From positions 1 through 34,334 of the forward strand of contig CADABX010000016.1 in assembly GCA_902786285.1 (NCBI GenBank): a DNA stretch of 34,334 bases, read 5' to 3'. This document shows, piece by piece, positions 14,679 through 22,743 of the stretch. This DNA is from Oscillospiraceae bacterium (GTDB taxonomy: Bacteria; Bacillota; Clostridia; Oscillospirales; Acutalibacteraceae). The position numbers and the translations under genes are program-made. The notes under the pieces were generated by a model that ran no database searches, was not told the DNA's origin, and saw nothing but the letters and a program-made list of their open reading frames with translations. Each line of letters opens with the position of its first letter. The stretch's first letter is position 1.

Positions 14679-16082
14679 ATGAAAAAGATTCTCTGTGTGT
14701 TCCTGTCTCTCGTTATGCTGCTTTCCGTTGCGACGGTTGCTTTTGCTGCAAACGAGGAAGAGGACAAGGATTTAGCCCAGACACTGGCGGGTAAAATCGT
14801 TGACGATAATTTCTTTAATGCGTTCAACGGCAAAACTCTGGATTTCCCGGAAGAATTCAAAAGTAATCCCTCATACTACAACAGCAACGGCACCTACAAT
14901 GTTAATAATATTATCCGTGACGGTCAGCTCAGTAAAGTGGAATTTCTCGGCTTGAATCTCGGTCAGGTCTACAGCAAGACCGACGTGCTTGACTGGGGTC
15001 ATCTCAGCGTTTCCCATGCGGATATGGGTACACTCTGGGGCGAGATGAATTCGTACATTTCTTCCTATCTGATTCCGGCATATACCAATGAAGACAGACT
15101 GTGCAATGCAAGAAACGCAACGGCGATTGCCAATGTGATCGGCCATATGCTGGTTTCCGGTTATCAGGATAAGACAATCACATTCGATACGAGCTTTGTC
15201 AATAGAAAAGTTTTTTATCAAAGAATCTCCGACGAGAGCGGCTTGACAAACGCCATCATCAACGGCTGGCTGAACCAGTCGACCGTCGGTGGCAAAACAA
15301 CCTATACCAAGAAACCCGGCATCAATTATTATCCGCTGGTGGTCGGTGCGCTGCGTGTACCGATCTATGGTGAAGACGGCTCCGGCGGAACGATGGAACT
15401 GTTTGACTATTTCACAACGCCTTCCAAAGAGTATGCGGTTCCGACTGAGTTTGGCGCCTACATCATCAAGACTGTGATCGAAACTGCAATCTCGGAAGGC
15501 CCGATCGCTTATCTCCTCAGCGTTATCAAATACTTTGTAGATAACTACACGATAAAAACAGATGCTTCCGGCAAAATGGAAATGGTGGAAGCCGTTGCCG
15601 CTTTGCTTAGCAGCAAGAATGTTTCCAGTGCTCAGCTCCAAAATTTTGACGTGCTCCTCAATACGCTTGCAAGTGGCAGCAGTATGCAGTTCTTGCCGTT
15701 CCCGGCCTATGTTTACTCTGTGACAAACGATACGACCGAACAGTTCCTGTATCTGATGATTTATACGAATCTGCTCGGCAAGCATCTGAACAATCAAAAC
15801 GCGGTCAACAGACTGAAGCAAAAAGTCGACGCAAACAGCGCGATTAACAACCAGGACAAAAAGTATACAAAGAGTATGATTGACGCGATGTTCTCCGGCG
15901 ATCTGAGCGGACTTGCAAATAATATGCAGCATATGTCCGAGGAAGTGCTCAATCGTCTTCCCGGTACCTGGGGCTGGAATTTCGGCAACTTCTTTGCAAA
16001 GTTCTGGAACTTTATCGCAAGCTTCTTTGACGGCATCTTCCGGACGTTGAAAAACGGCATCAATCTGGATATGTTCGACTGA
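14679..16082 (+). CDS. Secreted protein of unknown function with amphipathic C-tail
   Basis: A 467-residue exported protein I do not recognise. Residues 1-24 are a signal peptide (VATVAFAA), followed by an acidic stretch (NEEEDKD). The mature part is rich in Asn, Ser, Tyr and Thr, has few cysteines, and shows no nucleophile elbow, HExxH, P-loop or sortase motif. Several stretches (about 260-290 and 380-420) look helical. The last ~40 residues (from GTWGWNFGNFF) carry many Phe and Trp with scattered Lys/Arg and resemble the tails of the esterase at 121-1164 and the lipase paralogue at 4209-5792. Base composition is more AT-rich and less codon-biased than its neighbours. Strong promoter, AAAGGAG ribosome site and its own terminator indicate an expressed single-gene unit. 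Possibly a surface or adhesion protein, but nothing proves it. Confidence 0.7.
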   Translation: MKKILCVFLSLVMLLSVATVAFAANEEEDKDLAQTLAGKIVDDNFFNAFNGKTLDFPEEFKSNPSYYNSNGTYNVNNIIRDGQLSKVEFLGLNLGQVYSKTDVLDWGHLSVSHADMGTLWGEMNSYISSYLIPAYTNEDRLCNARNATAIANVIGHMLVSGYQDKTITFDTSFVNRKVFYQRISDESGLTNAIINGWLNQSTVGGKTTYTKKPGINYYPLVVGALRVPIYGEDGSGGTMELFDYFTTPSKEYAVPTEFGAYIIKTVIETAISEGPIAYLLSVIKYFVDNYTIKTDASGKMEMVEAVAALLSSKNVSSAQLQNFDVLLNTLASGSSMQFLPFPAYVYSVTNDTTEQFLYLMIYTNLLGKHLNNQNAVNRLKQKVDANSAINNQDKKYTKSMIDAMFSGDLSGLANNMQHMSEEVLNRLPGTWGWNFGNFFAKFWNFIASFFDGIFRTLKNGINLDMFD

Positions 16083-16119
16083 GTATAGAACAGAAAAAAG
16101 TGCACAAACTGAATATAAG

Positions 16120-16147
16120 CCCGGGCTGCCGTGCCCGGGTATTTTTT
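16120..16147 (+). terminator. Terminator of the 14679 gene
   Basis: CCCGGGC (16120-16126) pairs with GCCCGGG (16133-16139) around TGCCGT, then TATTTTTT. Confidence 0.85.
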
Positions 16148-16165
16148 CAGGAAAGAGGCACTGCC

Positions 16166-16339
16166 ATGAGTCAGAATGAACGAAGCAACCGCTGCATCGG
16201 CTGCACAGTCGACAACTGTGCCCACCACGCCAAAAGCGAAAACTACTGCACGCTCCACCAGGTCTCGATCGGTACCCACGAAAGCGATCCGACCGAGCCG
16301 AAGTGCGTGGACTGCGAATCCTTTTCGCTGGACCGCTGA
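16166..16339 (+). CDS. Small cysteine-rich DUF1540 protein
   Basis: A 57-residue protein with six cysteines (10, 13, 18, 28, 47, 50) and several histidines. The pattern C..C....C.........C...(I/V).(I/V)G...(18).C..C.SF matches the DUF1540 family, small Clostridia proteins thought to bind a metal; no function is firmly known to me. The ATG at 16166 is chosen because AAAGAGG precedes it; a longer frame would begin inside the upstream terminator. It lies between two hairpin terminators with no separate promoter visible, so it probably depends on readthrough from the 14679 gene or on a promoter I could not recognise. Confidence 0.78.
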   Translation: MSQNERSNRCIGCTVDNCAHHAKSENYCTLHQVSIGTHESDPTEPKCVDCESFSLDR

Positions 16340-16350
16340 ATGCACAGCAG

Positions 16351-16378
16351 GCGCCCGACAGGGCGCTTGACTTTTTTT
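16351..16378 (+). terminator. Terminator of the DUF1540 gene
   Basis: GCGCCC (16351-16356) pairs with GGGCGC (16361-16366) around GACA, then TTGAC and seven T (16372-16378). Confidence 0.8.
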
Positions 16379-16424
16379 CTGCCTTCCTGTAAAATGAAAA
16401 AAATACATGAAGGGAGCGTCCGGT

Positions 16425-17594
16425 ATGCGCGTTGCGGGCTTTGTCAGTGAACTCAATCCGTTTCATAACGGCCATGCATATTTCATCTCGCAACTGCGGG
16501 CCAACGGCGCCACACACATTGTAACCGCCATGAGCGGCTGCTTTGTCCAGCGCGGTGAAGCGGCACTGACCGATAAGATGCTGCGGGCCGAAGCCGCAGT
16601 GAAAAGCGGCGTCGATCTTGTGCTCGATCTGCCGGTGCCGTGGGCGCTCGGCAGCGCCGAAAGCTTTGCGCGCGGCGGTGTGTCGCTGCTGGTTTCGTTC
16701 GGCTGCGATCTGCTTTCCTTCGGCTGCGAAACCGACGATGCGGCGCTGCTGAAACAAACGGCGGTGATGCTCGGCAGCGAAAAAGTGCGCGAAGCAACTG
16801 CCGCACGGATGAAGCGCGGCTGCACCTATCCTGCCGCCCTTGCGCAAACGCTGGAGGCGATGGGCGAAGAAAGGGCTTTGCATCTGCTTGAAACGCCGAA
16901 CAATGTGCTCGCGGTCGAATACCTCAAAGCACTGCAGGCACTGCATACGGATCTTCCGGTACTGCCCGTCCGGCGCACCGGCGCATCGCATGACGCCTTG
17001 CTGCAGGACGGCGCGATCCAGTCCGCATCCGCGATCCGCGCGTTGACGGACCTGTCCGCCATGCGTCCGTATCTGCCGCAAACGGTATATGATGTACTTG
17101 AAAAGCACCCGGGCCGTCTTTTGGACAGACAGAGCTTTGAAACTGCAGTACTGACTGCGCTGCGACTGCTGCCGGATTCCGCATTCGACCGGTTTGTCAC
17201 CGACGGCAGCGGCCTTGCCGATCGTCTGCGCAAATCGGTGCGGCAGGCCTGTTCGCTCTCGCAGCTTTATGATCTCGCCAAAACCAAGAGTCTTACCCAT
17301 GCCAAAATCCGACGGGAAGTGATGCATCTGTTTTTGCAGATCGATCCGGACTTTGAAAAAGAAACGCCGCCGTTTGCGCGTGTGCTTGCTGCAAACCGCC
17401 GCGGAATGGAGCTGCTGGCAAGACGCTGCTGCAATATTCCTGTTATCACAAAACACGCCGAAACAGCAAAACTCGACGCACATGCACAGGCGCTGTACGA
17501 TCTGCAGTGCCGCGCGAGCGATCTGTATGCGCTTTGCACAAAAGAAAAACGAGCCTGCTGCACGGAGCAGCAAAGCTCGATTCTGATCATCTGA
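16425..17594 (+). CDS. tmcAL: tRNA(Met) cytidine acetate ligase
   Basis: A 389-residue member of the TmcAL (formerly YlbM/DUF795) family, which uses acetate and ATP to make N4-acetylcytidine at the wobble base of elongator tRNA-Met. The nucleotidyltransferase-like N-terminus reads MRVAGFVSELNPFHNGH, with the HxGH motif at 14-17. MSGCFVQRG (36-44) is the family's MSGNFVQRG with Asn replaced by Cys; LLETPNNVLAVEYLKAL and the basic AKTKSLTHAKIRR segment are also typical. The start at 16425 follows GGGAGC and matches the family N-terminus; an upstream in-frame ATG lies before that ribosome site. Its 3' end overlaps mtaB by eight bases, and its last codons contain mtaB's terminator hairpin. Confidence 0.93.
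   Translation: MRVAGFVSELNPFHNGHAYFISQLRANGATHIVTAMSGCFVQRGEAALTDKMLRAEAAVKSGVDLVLDLPVPWALGSAESFARGGVSLLVSFGCDLLSFGCETDDAALLKQTAVMLGSEKVREATAARMKRGCTYPAALAQTLEAMGEERALHLLETPNNVLAVEYLKALQALHTDLPVLPVRRTGASHDALLQDGAIQSASAIRALTDLSAMRPYLPQTVYDVLEKHPGRLLDRQSFETAVLTALRLLPDSAFDRFVTDGSGLADRLRKSVRQACSLSQLYDLAKTKSLTHAKIRREVMHLFLQIDPDFEKETPPFARVLAANRRGMELLARRCCNIPVITKHAETAKLDAHAQALYDLQCRASDLYALCTKEKRACCTEQQSSILII
17541..17579 (-). terminator. mtaB terminator lying inside tmcAL
   Basis: On the minus strand CGAGC pairs with GCTCG and an inner AGCAG/CTGCT-type stem extends the hairpin (17550-17579), followed by TTTTTCTTT (17541-17549). It lies entirely within the final coding part of tmcAL on the other strand. 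Confidence 0.77.
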
Positions 17595-18879
17595 TTGCTT
17601 CCGCCAGCACGGCGTCCTGGGCAGTATCCGTAATCAGAACATCCACCAGATCGCCGCAGACGGCGTTTTCGGCTTTTACGAGTACAGGCAGATAATTCGC
17701 TGTGTATCCGAATAACAATCCGCCCTTGCGTGTGCTTTCCAAAAGCACACGTTCTTTTTTTCCGACGCTTTCTTTCAAAAAGCGTTCACGCAGACGTTCT
17801 CCCAACGCTAGCATCTGCGCCGCGCGCGCTTCCTTGACCGCTTTCGGCAGATGGCCCGGCATCGACGCTGCCTTGGTGCCCTCACGCACGGAGTAGGGGA
17901 AGACGTGCAGCTTTTCAAAGCCGATCTCTTCCACAAACCGCAAGCTTTCGTCAAAGTCCTCCTGCGTTTCGCCGCAAAAGCCGACCATGACGTCCGTCGT
18001 CAGCGTGCAATCCGGGAAGCTGCTGCGCAGCGCCTGACATAGCGCGCGGAATTCCGCAGCCGTATAATGGCGGTTCATGGCTTTCAGCGTCCGGTCGCAG
18101 CCGCTCTGCAGCGAGATGTGAAACTGCGGACAAAGCTTATCGAGCGCGGAAAGCTGCGCGATCACGTCCGGCGTAATATGATCCGGCTCCAGCGATCCCA
18201 GACGGACACGTTCGATCCCGTCCACACTGCACGCACAGCGAACGGCGTCGGGAAAGCTGCAGCCGATGTCCTGTCCGTAGGAGGATAGATTGATCCCGAC
18301 CAGCACCACTTCGCGGTAGCCGTTTGCGGCAAGCGTTTCCACCTCGGACTGCAATTCGTCCAGCGGCTTGGAGCGAACCCTGCCGCGCGAATAGGGGATG
18401 ATGCAGTAGGAACAAAACCGGTTGCACCCGTCCTGAATCTTGATGATCGCGCGTGTGCGCTCGTCATAGGCGTGCACAGCCGCGGATGCGAACCGGTCGC
18501 CGGTCTGATGCTGTTCAATGGAGACGATGCGCTTGCCGAATTTTTCGTAGGTGTCAAGCAATGACAACAGCTTTGCGTTGTTTTTGTTGCCCAAAATGAT
18601 ATCCGCCTCCGGTAGCTGTGCCTCGTCTTCCGGGAATGCCTGTGTCATGCAGCCGGTTAGCACCACAACGGACTGCGGATGCTCACGCTTGAGCTTGCGC
18701 ACGCGCTGGCGCGTCTTCTGGTCAGCCGCTGCGGTCACGGTACAGGAATTGATGATATAGATATCCGCGTCGTCTTTGACGTCCACGAGTGTATAGCCGT
18801 TTTGCTGCAGCGTTTCGCCGATGACGCGGCTTTCATATTGGTTGACCTTGCAGCCCAAAGTATAGATCGCAGCTTTCAT
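17587..18879 (-). CDS. mtaB: tRNA t6A37 methylthiotransferase
   Basis: A 430-residue radical-SAM enzyme converting N6-threonylcarbamoyladenosine at position 37 of ANN-decoding tRNAs to its 2-methylthio form. The N-terminal MTTase domain opens with TLGCKVNQYES, with cluster cysteines Cys10, Cys46 and Cys77. The radical-SAM motif is C152-x3-C156-x2-C159 (DGCNRFCSYCIIPYSRGRVRS), and a TRAM domain fills the end (from about 365). TLGCKVNQYES and the length fit MtaB (YqeV) better than MiaB or RimO. The start is supported by GGAGG upstream. It converges on tmcAL, another anticodon-loop enzyme. Confidence 0.95.
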   Translation of the reverse strand: MKAAIYTLGCKVNQYESRVIGETLQQNGYTLVDVKDDADIYIINSCTVTAAADQKTRQRVRKLKREHPQSVVVLTGCMTQAFPEDEAQLPEADIILGNKNNAKLLSLLDTYEKFGKRIVSIEQHQTGDRFASAAVHAYDERTRAIIKIQDGCNRFCSYCIIPYSRGRVRSKPLDELQSEVETLAANGYREVVLVGINLSSYGQDIGCSFPDAVRCACSVDGIERVRLGSLEPDHITPDVIAQLSALDKLCPQFHISLQSGCDRTLKAMNRHYTAAEFRALCQALRSSFPDCTLTTDVMVGFCGETQEDFDESLRFVEEIGFEKLHVFPYSVREGTKAASMPGHLPKAVKEARAAQMLALGERLRERFLKESVGKKERVLLESTRKGGLLFGYTANYLPVLVKAENAVCGDLVDVLITDTAQDAVLAEAIR

Positions 18880-18911
18880 CGCGCATCCTCCGTTCGTTTT
18901 GATTGCCCTTC

Positions 18912-18940
18912 ATTATAAAGCACAATCCGGTCAAATGCAA
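18912..18940 (-). promoter_or_regulatory. Sigma-A promoter of mtaB
   Basis: On the minus strand TTGCAT (18935-18940), 17 bases, TATAAT (18912-18917), about 30 bases before the start codon. Confidence 0.8.
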
Positions 18941-18999
18941 GCCCTTTGCTCTATTTTCCCGACCCACTGCATAGAATGGAAGAAAAGGAGTGATGGCAA

Positions 19000-20163
19000 A
19001 TGAAACGCATGACAGGAGTATTTTTGTTGATACTAATGATATGCAGCCTGCTGCCGGTTTCCAATGCGGCAAACATAAAACAGGAAGCAGAGCCGTTTTC
19101 CGTAACGGCGCAAAGCGCTGTGCTGATGGATCAGGAGAGCGGACAAGTGCTGTTTGAAAAAAACGCCCACGAAAAACGCTATCCGGCCTCTGTGACGAAA
19201 ATCATGTCGCTTTTGCTGTTTATGGAAGCGATCGACGACAAAAAACTGAACCTGAGCGACCGCGTGACGGCAACGCGTGAGGCCGTTGAAAAGGGCGGTT
19301 CGCAGATCTGGCTCAAGGAGGGCGAGCAAATGACGGCGGACGAACTGCTGCGCGCCACAGCGATCGGCTCCGCCAACGATGCCTGCACGGCGCTGGCGAT
19401 ACATCTGGCCGGTTCCGAAACCGCGTTTGTCCGCCGGATGAATGAACGCGCGCAGCAGCTCGGGATGCACGATACCGTGTTCGAAAACTGCACCGGTCTC
19501 GACGACGATACCGAAACACATTTGACAACCGCCTACGATATCGCGCTGATGTCGCGTGCACTGCTGACGCATGAGGCGATTCAAACGTATACGACCGTCT
19601 GGATGGACAGTTTGCGCGACGGCAAAACCCAGCTCGTCAACACCAACAAGCTTGTGCGCTTTTACAACGGCACCACCGGCCTCAAGACCGGTACGACCAA
19701 CAAGGCCGGCTGCTGTGTCAGCGCCAGCGCCCGGCGCGACGGGATGCATCTGATTGCCGTTGTTTTGCACGCGCCGTCGAGCAACGACCGGTTTTCTGAC
19801 GCGAAAACGATGCTCGACTGGGGCTTTGCGTCGTTCGAATCTGTCACACCGGACTATGACAAAACCGCGATTCGCGCCGTGCCGGTATGCCGCGGGATAA
19901 AACAAAGCGTTGAGGTACAGGCGCCGAAGCTGCAAAAGCTGCTGCTGAAAACCGGCGAAAAAGCAAATCTGCAAACAACGGTTGCGTTGGCAGAAGATGT
20001 TTTTGCACCTGTGGAAAAAGGGCAGGAGCTCGGCTCCCTGACCGTGTCGCTCAATGGCAAACCGCTCGCCGAATACCCGCTGTGTGCAGCGGAAGATGTG
20101 CGGGCGCGCACGCTGTGTGACGCTTTTTTGCGGCTGCTTTCTGCGTTGCGGGTGCGTGCCTGA
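19000..20163 (+). CDS. D-alanyl-D-alanine carboxypeptidase (DacF/PBP5 type)
   Basis: A 387-residue exported low-molecular-weight penicillin-binding protein that trims the terminal D-Ala from peptidoglycan stem peptides. Signal peptide residues 1-23 (PVSNA). The three serine-acyltransferase motifs are in place: SVTK (Ser64, Lys67), SAN (124-126) and KTGTT (229-233). The C-terminal PBP5-like domain (about 280-365) is followed by a short amphipathic helix (RARTLCDAFLRLLSALRVRA), the usual way such enzymes hold on to the membrane. AAAAGGAG precedes the start. The Clostridia genome context fits DacF, but dacA/dacB-type paralogues cannot be separated by eye, so no symbol is given. No convincing sigma-A promoter was found in the 120-base gap. 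Confidence 0.93.
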   Translation: MKRMTGVFLLILMICSLLPVSNAANIKQEAEPFSVTAQSAVLMDQESGQVLFEKNAHEKRYPASVTKIMSLLLFMEAIDDKKLNLSDRVTATREAVEKGGSQIWLKEGEQMTADELLRATAIGSANDACTALAIHLAGSETAFVRRMNERAQQLGMHDTVFENCTGLDDDTETHLTTAYDIALMSRALLTHEAIQTYTTVWMDSLRDGKTQLVNTNKLVRFYNGTTGLKTGTTNKAGCCVSASARRDGMHLIAVVLHAPSSNDRFSDAKTMLDWGFASFESVTPDYDKTAIRAVPVCRGIKQSVEVQAPKLQKLLLKTGEKANLQTTVALAEDVFAPVEKGQELGSLTVSLNGKPLAEYPLCAAEDVRARTLCDAFLRLLSALRVRA

Positions 20164-20185
20164 AAGAAAAAGTCGCCTGCAGCGG

Positions 20186-20214
20186 TTGACAAAACGGATG
20201 TTTTGTATTAAAAT
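20186..20214 (+). promoter_or_regulatory. Sigma-A promoter of pgi
   Basis: TTGACA (20186-20191), 17 bases, TAAAAT (20209-20214), about 40 bases before the pgi start codon. Confidence 0.88.
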
Positions 20215-20252
20215 GACAAATAACTATTTTGACCAACAATCAGGAGGCCATT

Positions 20253-21593
20253 ATGTCATTTTCGTTTTCAAAAAAATATGCCGCGCCGTTTGTGACGGAC
20301 GCTGAAATAGAAAGCTATCGGGAAAAGATCGCCAACGCGCACCGCATGCTGCACGACGGCACCGGCGCCGGCAACGACCGGCTGGGCTGGATCGATCTGC
20401 CTGTGAATTATGATAAAGATGAATTCGCCCGGATCAAGGACGCCGCCAAGCGCATTCAGGCGCATTCCGACGTGCTGATCGTCATCGGCATCGGCGGATC
20501 CTACCTCGGCGCCCGCGCCGTGATCGAAGGGATCAAATCGGTGCATTACAACGAGCTGCGCGACGGTACGCCGGCGATCTATTTTTCCGGCAACTCGATC
20601 AGCCCGTCCGCACTGTGCGATCTGATCAAAATCTGCGAAGGCAAAGACTTCTCCGTCAACGTGATCTCGAAGTCCGGCACCACCACAGAGCCGGCCATCG
20701 CATTCCGCGTGTTCCGCGATATGCTGATCAAAAAATACGGCGAGCAGGGTGCAGCAGAACGCATTTTTGTCACGACCGACCGCGAAAAAGGCACGCTCAA
20801 GCAGCTTGCCGACGCACAGGGCTATGAGACTTTCGTGGTGCCCGACGACGTCGGCGGACGCTATTCCGTGCTGACGGCCGTCGGTCTGCTGCCGATCGCT
20901 GCTGCCGGGATCGACATCGACGCGCTGATGGGCGGCGCCGCCAAAGCGAGAGCCGACTTTATGAGCGACGATCTGTCCGAAAACGTCTGCTATCAGTATG
21001 CTGCCGTGCGCAACGTTCTGTATAATAAGGGCAAAAAGTTGGAGATGTTCATCAGCTATGAGCCGAACTTCCTGCTTATGAACGAATGGATCAAGCAGCT
21101 TTTCGGCGAAAGCGAAGGCAAGGACGGCAAGGGTCTGTTCCCGGGCTCCGCCATTTTTTCCACCGATCTGCACTCCCTCGGCCAGTATATCCAGCAGGGC
21201 GAACGCCTGATGTTTGAAACGGTCGTCCGCTTTGAGCAGCCGCAGCACGAATATATCATCGAAGCCGATCCCGTCAACGCCGATGGCCTCAACTTCCTTG
21301 CCGGCAAACCGATGTCGTTCGTCAACGAAAAGGCGTTCGAAGGCACCGTGCTTGCCCACAACGACGGCGGCGTGCCGAACATCGTTCTCACGCTGACAAA
21401 GCTCGACGAAGAAAACCTCGGCTATCTGCTGTACTTCTTTGAAAAAGCCTGCGCGATCTCCGGCTATGTGCTCGGGGTAAATCCGTTTGACCAGCCGGGC
21501 GTGGAGAGCTACAAGAGGAATATGTTTGCACTTTTGGGCAAACCCGGATACGAAAAAGAAAAAGAAGCACTTGAACAACGGCTTTCCATGTGA
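20253..21593 (+). CDS. pgi: Glucose-6-phosphate isomerase
   Basis: A 446-residue cytosolic enzyme interconverting glucose-6-phosphate and fructose-6-phosphate in glycolysis and gluconeogenesis. [41 protein letters not shown] and the C-terminal [16 protein letters not shown] are the PGI sugar-phosphate-binding signatures, and the length is that of the short Firmicutes form. The ATG at 20253 is preceded by AGGAGG and fits the family N-terminus (MSFSF); an upstream in-frame ATG lies before that ribosome site. Its own consensus promoter lies upstream. The last codons contain the promoter of the next gene. Confidence 0.97.
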   Translation: MSFSFSKKYAAPFVTDAEIESYREKIANAHRMLHDGTGAGNDRLGWIDLPVNYDKDEFARIKDAAKRIQAHSDVLIVIGIGGSYLGARAVIEGIKSVHYNELRDGTPAIYFSGNSISPSALCDLIKICEGKDFSVNVISKSGTTTEPAIAFRVFRDMLIKKYGEQGAAERIFVTTDREKGTLKQLADAQGYETFVVPDDVGGRYSVLTAVGLLPIAAAGIDIDALMGGAAKARADFMSDDLSENVCYQYAAVRNVLYNKGKKLEMFISYEPNFLLMNEWIKQLFGESEGKDGKGLFPGSAIFSTDLHSLGQYIQQGERLMFETVVRFEQPQHEYIIEADPVNADGLNFLAGKPMSFVNEKAFEGTVLAHNDGGVPNIVLTLTKLDEENLGYLLYFFEKACAISGYVLGVNPFDQPGVESYKRNMFALLGKPGYEKEKEALEQRLSM

Positions 21594-21599
21594 TATAAT
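21571..21599 (+). promoter_or_regulatory. Promoter overlapping the pgi 3' end
   Basis: TTGAAC (21571-21576), 17 bases, TATAAT (21594-21599). The -35 and spacer are inside pgi codons and the -10 starts right after the stop; it would drive the P-loop gene at 21660. Confidence 0.78.
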
Positions 21600-21659
21600 A
21601 GTCTTGACCGAAAGGGAATCCCCACGTGATGTGGAAATATACAGAAGGAGGAAATTATC

Positions 21660-22076
21660 ATGATTTCTCTGATTTTAGGACACAAAGGCGCCGGTAAAAC
21701 AAAGCATTTGATCTCTTGCGTAAACGAAGCGGTGGAAACCTCCAAGGGCAACGTGATCTGCGTGGAAAAAGAGACCAAATTAACATATGATGTCAATTAT
21801 CGCGCACGTCTGATCGCGACGGACGACTATGAAGTGAAGGGCTACGACACGTTCTTCGGCTTTCTGGCCGGTGTCTGCGCTGGCAACCACGACATCACAG
21901 ACGTGCTTGTTGACGCAACGCTGCGCATCGGCGGCAGAGATTACAACGCCCTTGCCAAATTCCTCGAGCAGGTGTATGAGCTCTCCGAAGTGCACGAAAC
22001 GGCGTTTGTATTCACCGTTTCTGCGGATAAGGAAGAATTGCCGGAATCCATTTTCAATTTCTGCAAGGTCCTGTAA
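21660..22076 (+). CDS. Small P-loop ATP-binding protein, function unknown
   Basis: A 138-residue protein whose Walker A motif is at the very N-terminus (GHKGAGKT, 7-14). A hydrophobic strand ending in VDA (VLVDATLRIGG, about 83-93) may be the Walker B, and FVFTVSADKEELP near the end resembles the last core strand. It is too short for PilT, AAA or ABC proteins and has no transmembrane segment. Similar short P-loop proteins occur in Oscillospirales, as far as I recall, without a described role. It could be a kinase-like or regulatory ATPase. AGAAGGAGG precedes the start; a promoter and a strong terminator make it a single-gene unit between pgi and rnhB. Confidence 0.75.
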   Translation: MISLILGHKGAGKTKHLISCVNEAVETSKGNVICVEKETKLTYDVNYRARLIATDDYEVKGYDTFFGFLAGVCAGNHDITDVLVDATLRIGGRDYNALAKFLEQVYELSEVHETAFVFTVSADKEELPESIFNFCKVL

Positions 22077-22090
22077 AAACAAACAAAGTG

Positions 22091-22119
22091 CGGCGGTTAC
22101 GGCAGTAGCCGCCGTTTTT
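22091..22119 (+). terminator. Terminator of the P-loop gene
   Basis: CGGCGGTTAC (22091-22100) pairs with GTAGCCGCCG (22105-22114, one G-U) around GGCA, followed by five T. It lies 15 bases after the stop codon and 16 bases before rnhB. Confidence 0.88.
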
Positions 22120-22134
22120 GGTGAGGTGTAAAAT

Positions 22135-22743
22135 ATGCCGGATTCCTTTTATGAAAACGAAGCGCGGCAGGACGGCTTCAAAATCATCTGTGGCATCGAC
22201 GAAGCCGGCCGCGGTCCGCTGTGCGGCCCGGTCTGCGCCGCCGCGGTGATTTTGCCGCCGGACTGCGAGATCGAAGGACTTAACGATTCCAAAAAGCTCA
22301 GCGAAAAAAAGCGTGAAGCGCTCTATGATATCATTAAAGAACAAGCGGTTGCTTACGGAATCGCCATGGCGTCTGCGCAGGAGATTGACGAAATCAATAT
22401 TCTGCAGGCGACGTTCCTTGCCATGCGTCGCGCCGTGGCGCTGCTTGACGTGCAGCCGGACTGCGCACTGATCGACGGCAACGGCAAGCCCGGGCTTTCA
22501 ATCGAACAGCGTACCATCGTCAAGGGCGACAGCAAAAGCGTCTCTGTCGCCGCTGCGTCGATTCTTGCCAAAGTCACGCGGGACCGCTATATGAAAGAGA
22601 TGGACAACAGATTTCCGCAGTACGCCTTTGCGCAGCATAAAGGCTACGGCACCAAGCTGCACTATGAAAAGCTGGCGGAATACGGTCTTTGTCCGGAGCA
22701 CCGGCGCACGTTTTTGAAAAAGATTCTGGAGGCGCAGCCGTGA
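22135..22743 (+). CDS. rnhB: Ribonuclease HII
   Basis: A 202-residue enzyme that cuts RNA in RNA-DNA hybrids and removes misincorporated ribonucleotides. GIDEAGRGPLCGPV gives Asp22 and Glu23, LIDGN gives Asp114 and VKGDSKS gives Asp132. All four are offset by six from the E. coli catalytic set D16/E17/D108/D126. Further signatures are DSKKLSEKKRE, AAASILAKVTRD and HKGYGTKLHYEKL...CPEHRRTF. GTGAGGTG precedes the ATG. The stop codon overlaps the GTG start of yraN (GTGA), so the two are translationally coupled. How transcription passes the terminator just upstream is unclear, as no promoter of its own stands out. Confidence 0.97.
   Translation: MPDSFYENEARQDGFKIICGIDEAGRGPLCGPVCAAAVILPPDCEIEGLNDSKKLSEKKREALYDIIKEQAVAYGIAMASAQEIDEINILQATFLAMRRAVALLDVQPDCALIDGNGKPGLSIEQRTIVKGDSKSVSVAAASILAKVTRDRYMKEMDNRFPQYAFAQHKGYGTKLHYEKLAEYGLCPEHRRTFLKKILEAQP

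Noticed and set aside
14871-17573. 900-codon minus-strand reading frame under the secreted protein, DUF1540 and tmcAL
   Set aside because: Antisense shadow of three well-supported genes; low-complexity Arg/His/Cys-rich product without motifs.
18951-18977. Possible sporulation sigma-E promoter before the carboxypeptidase gene (CATAGAAT)
   Set aside because: The -10-like site is plausible but the -35 side does not match the sigma-E consensus at the right distance.
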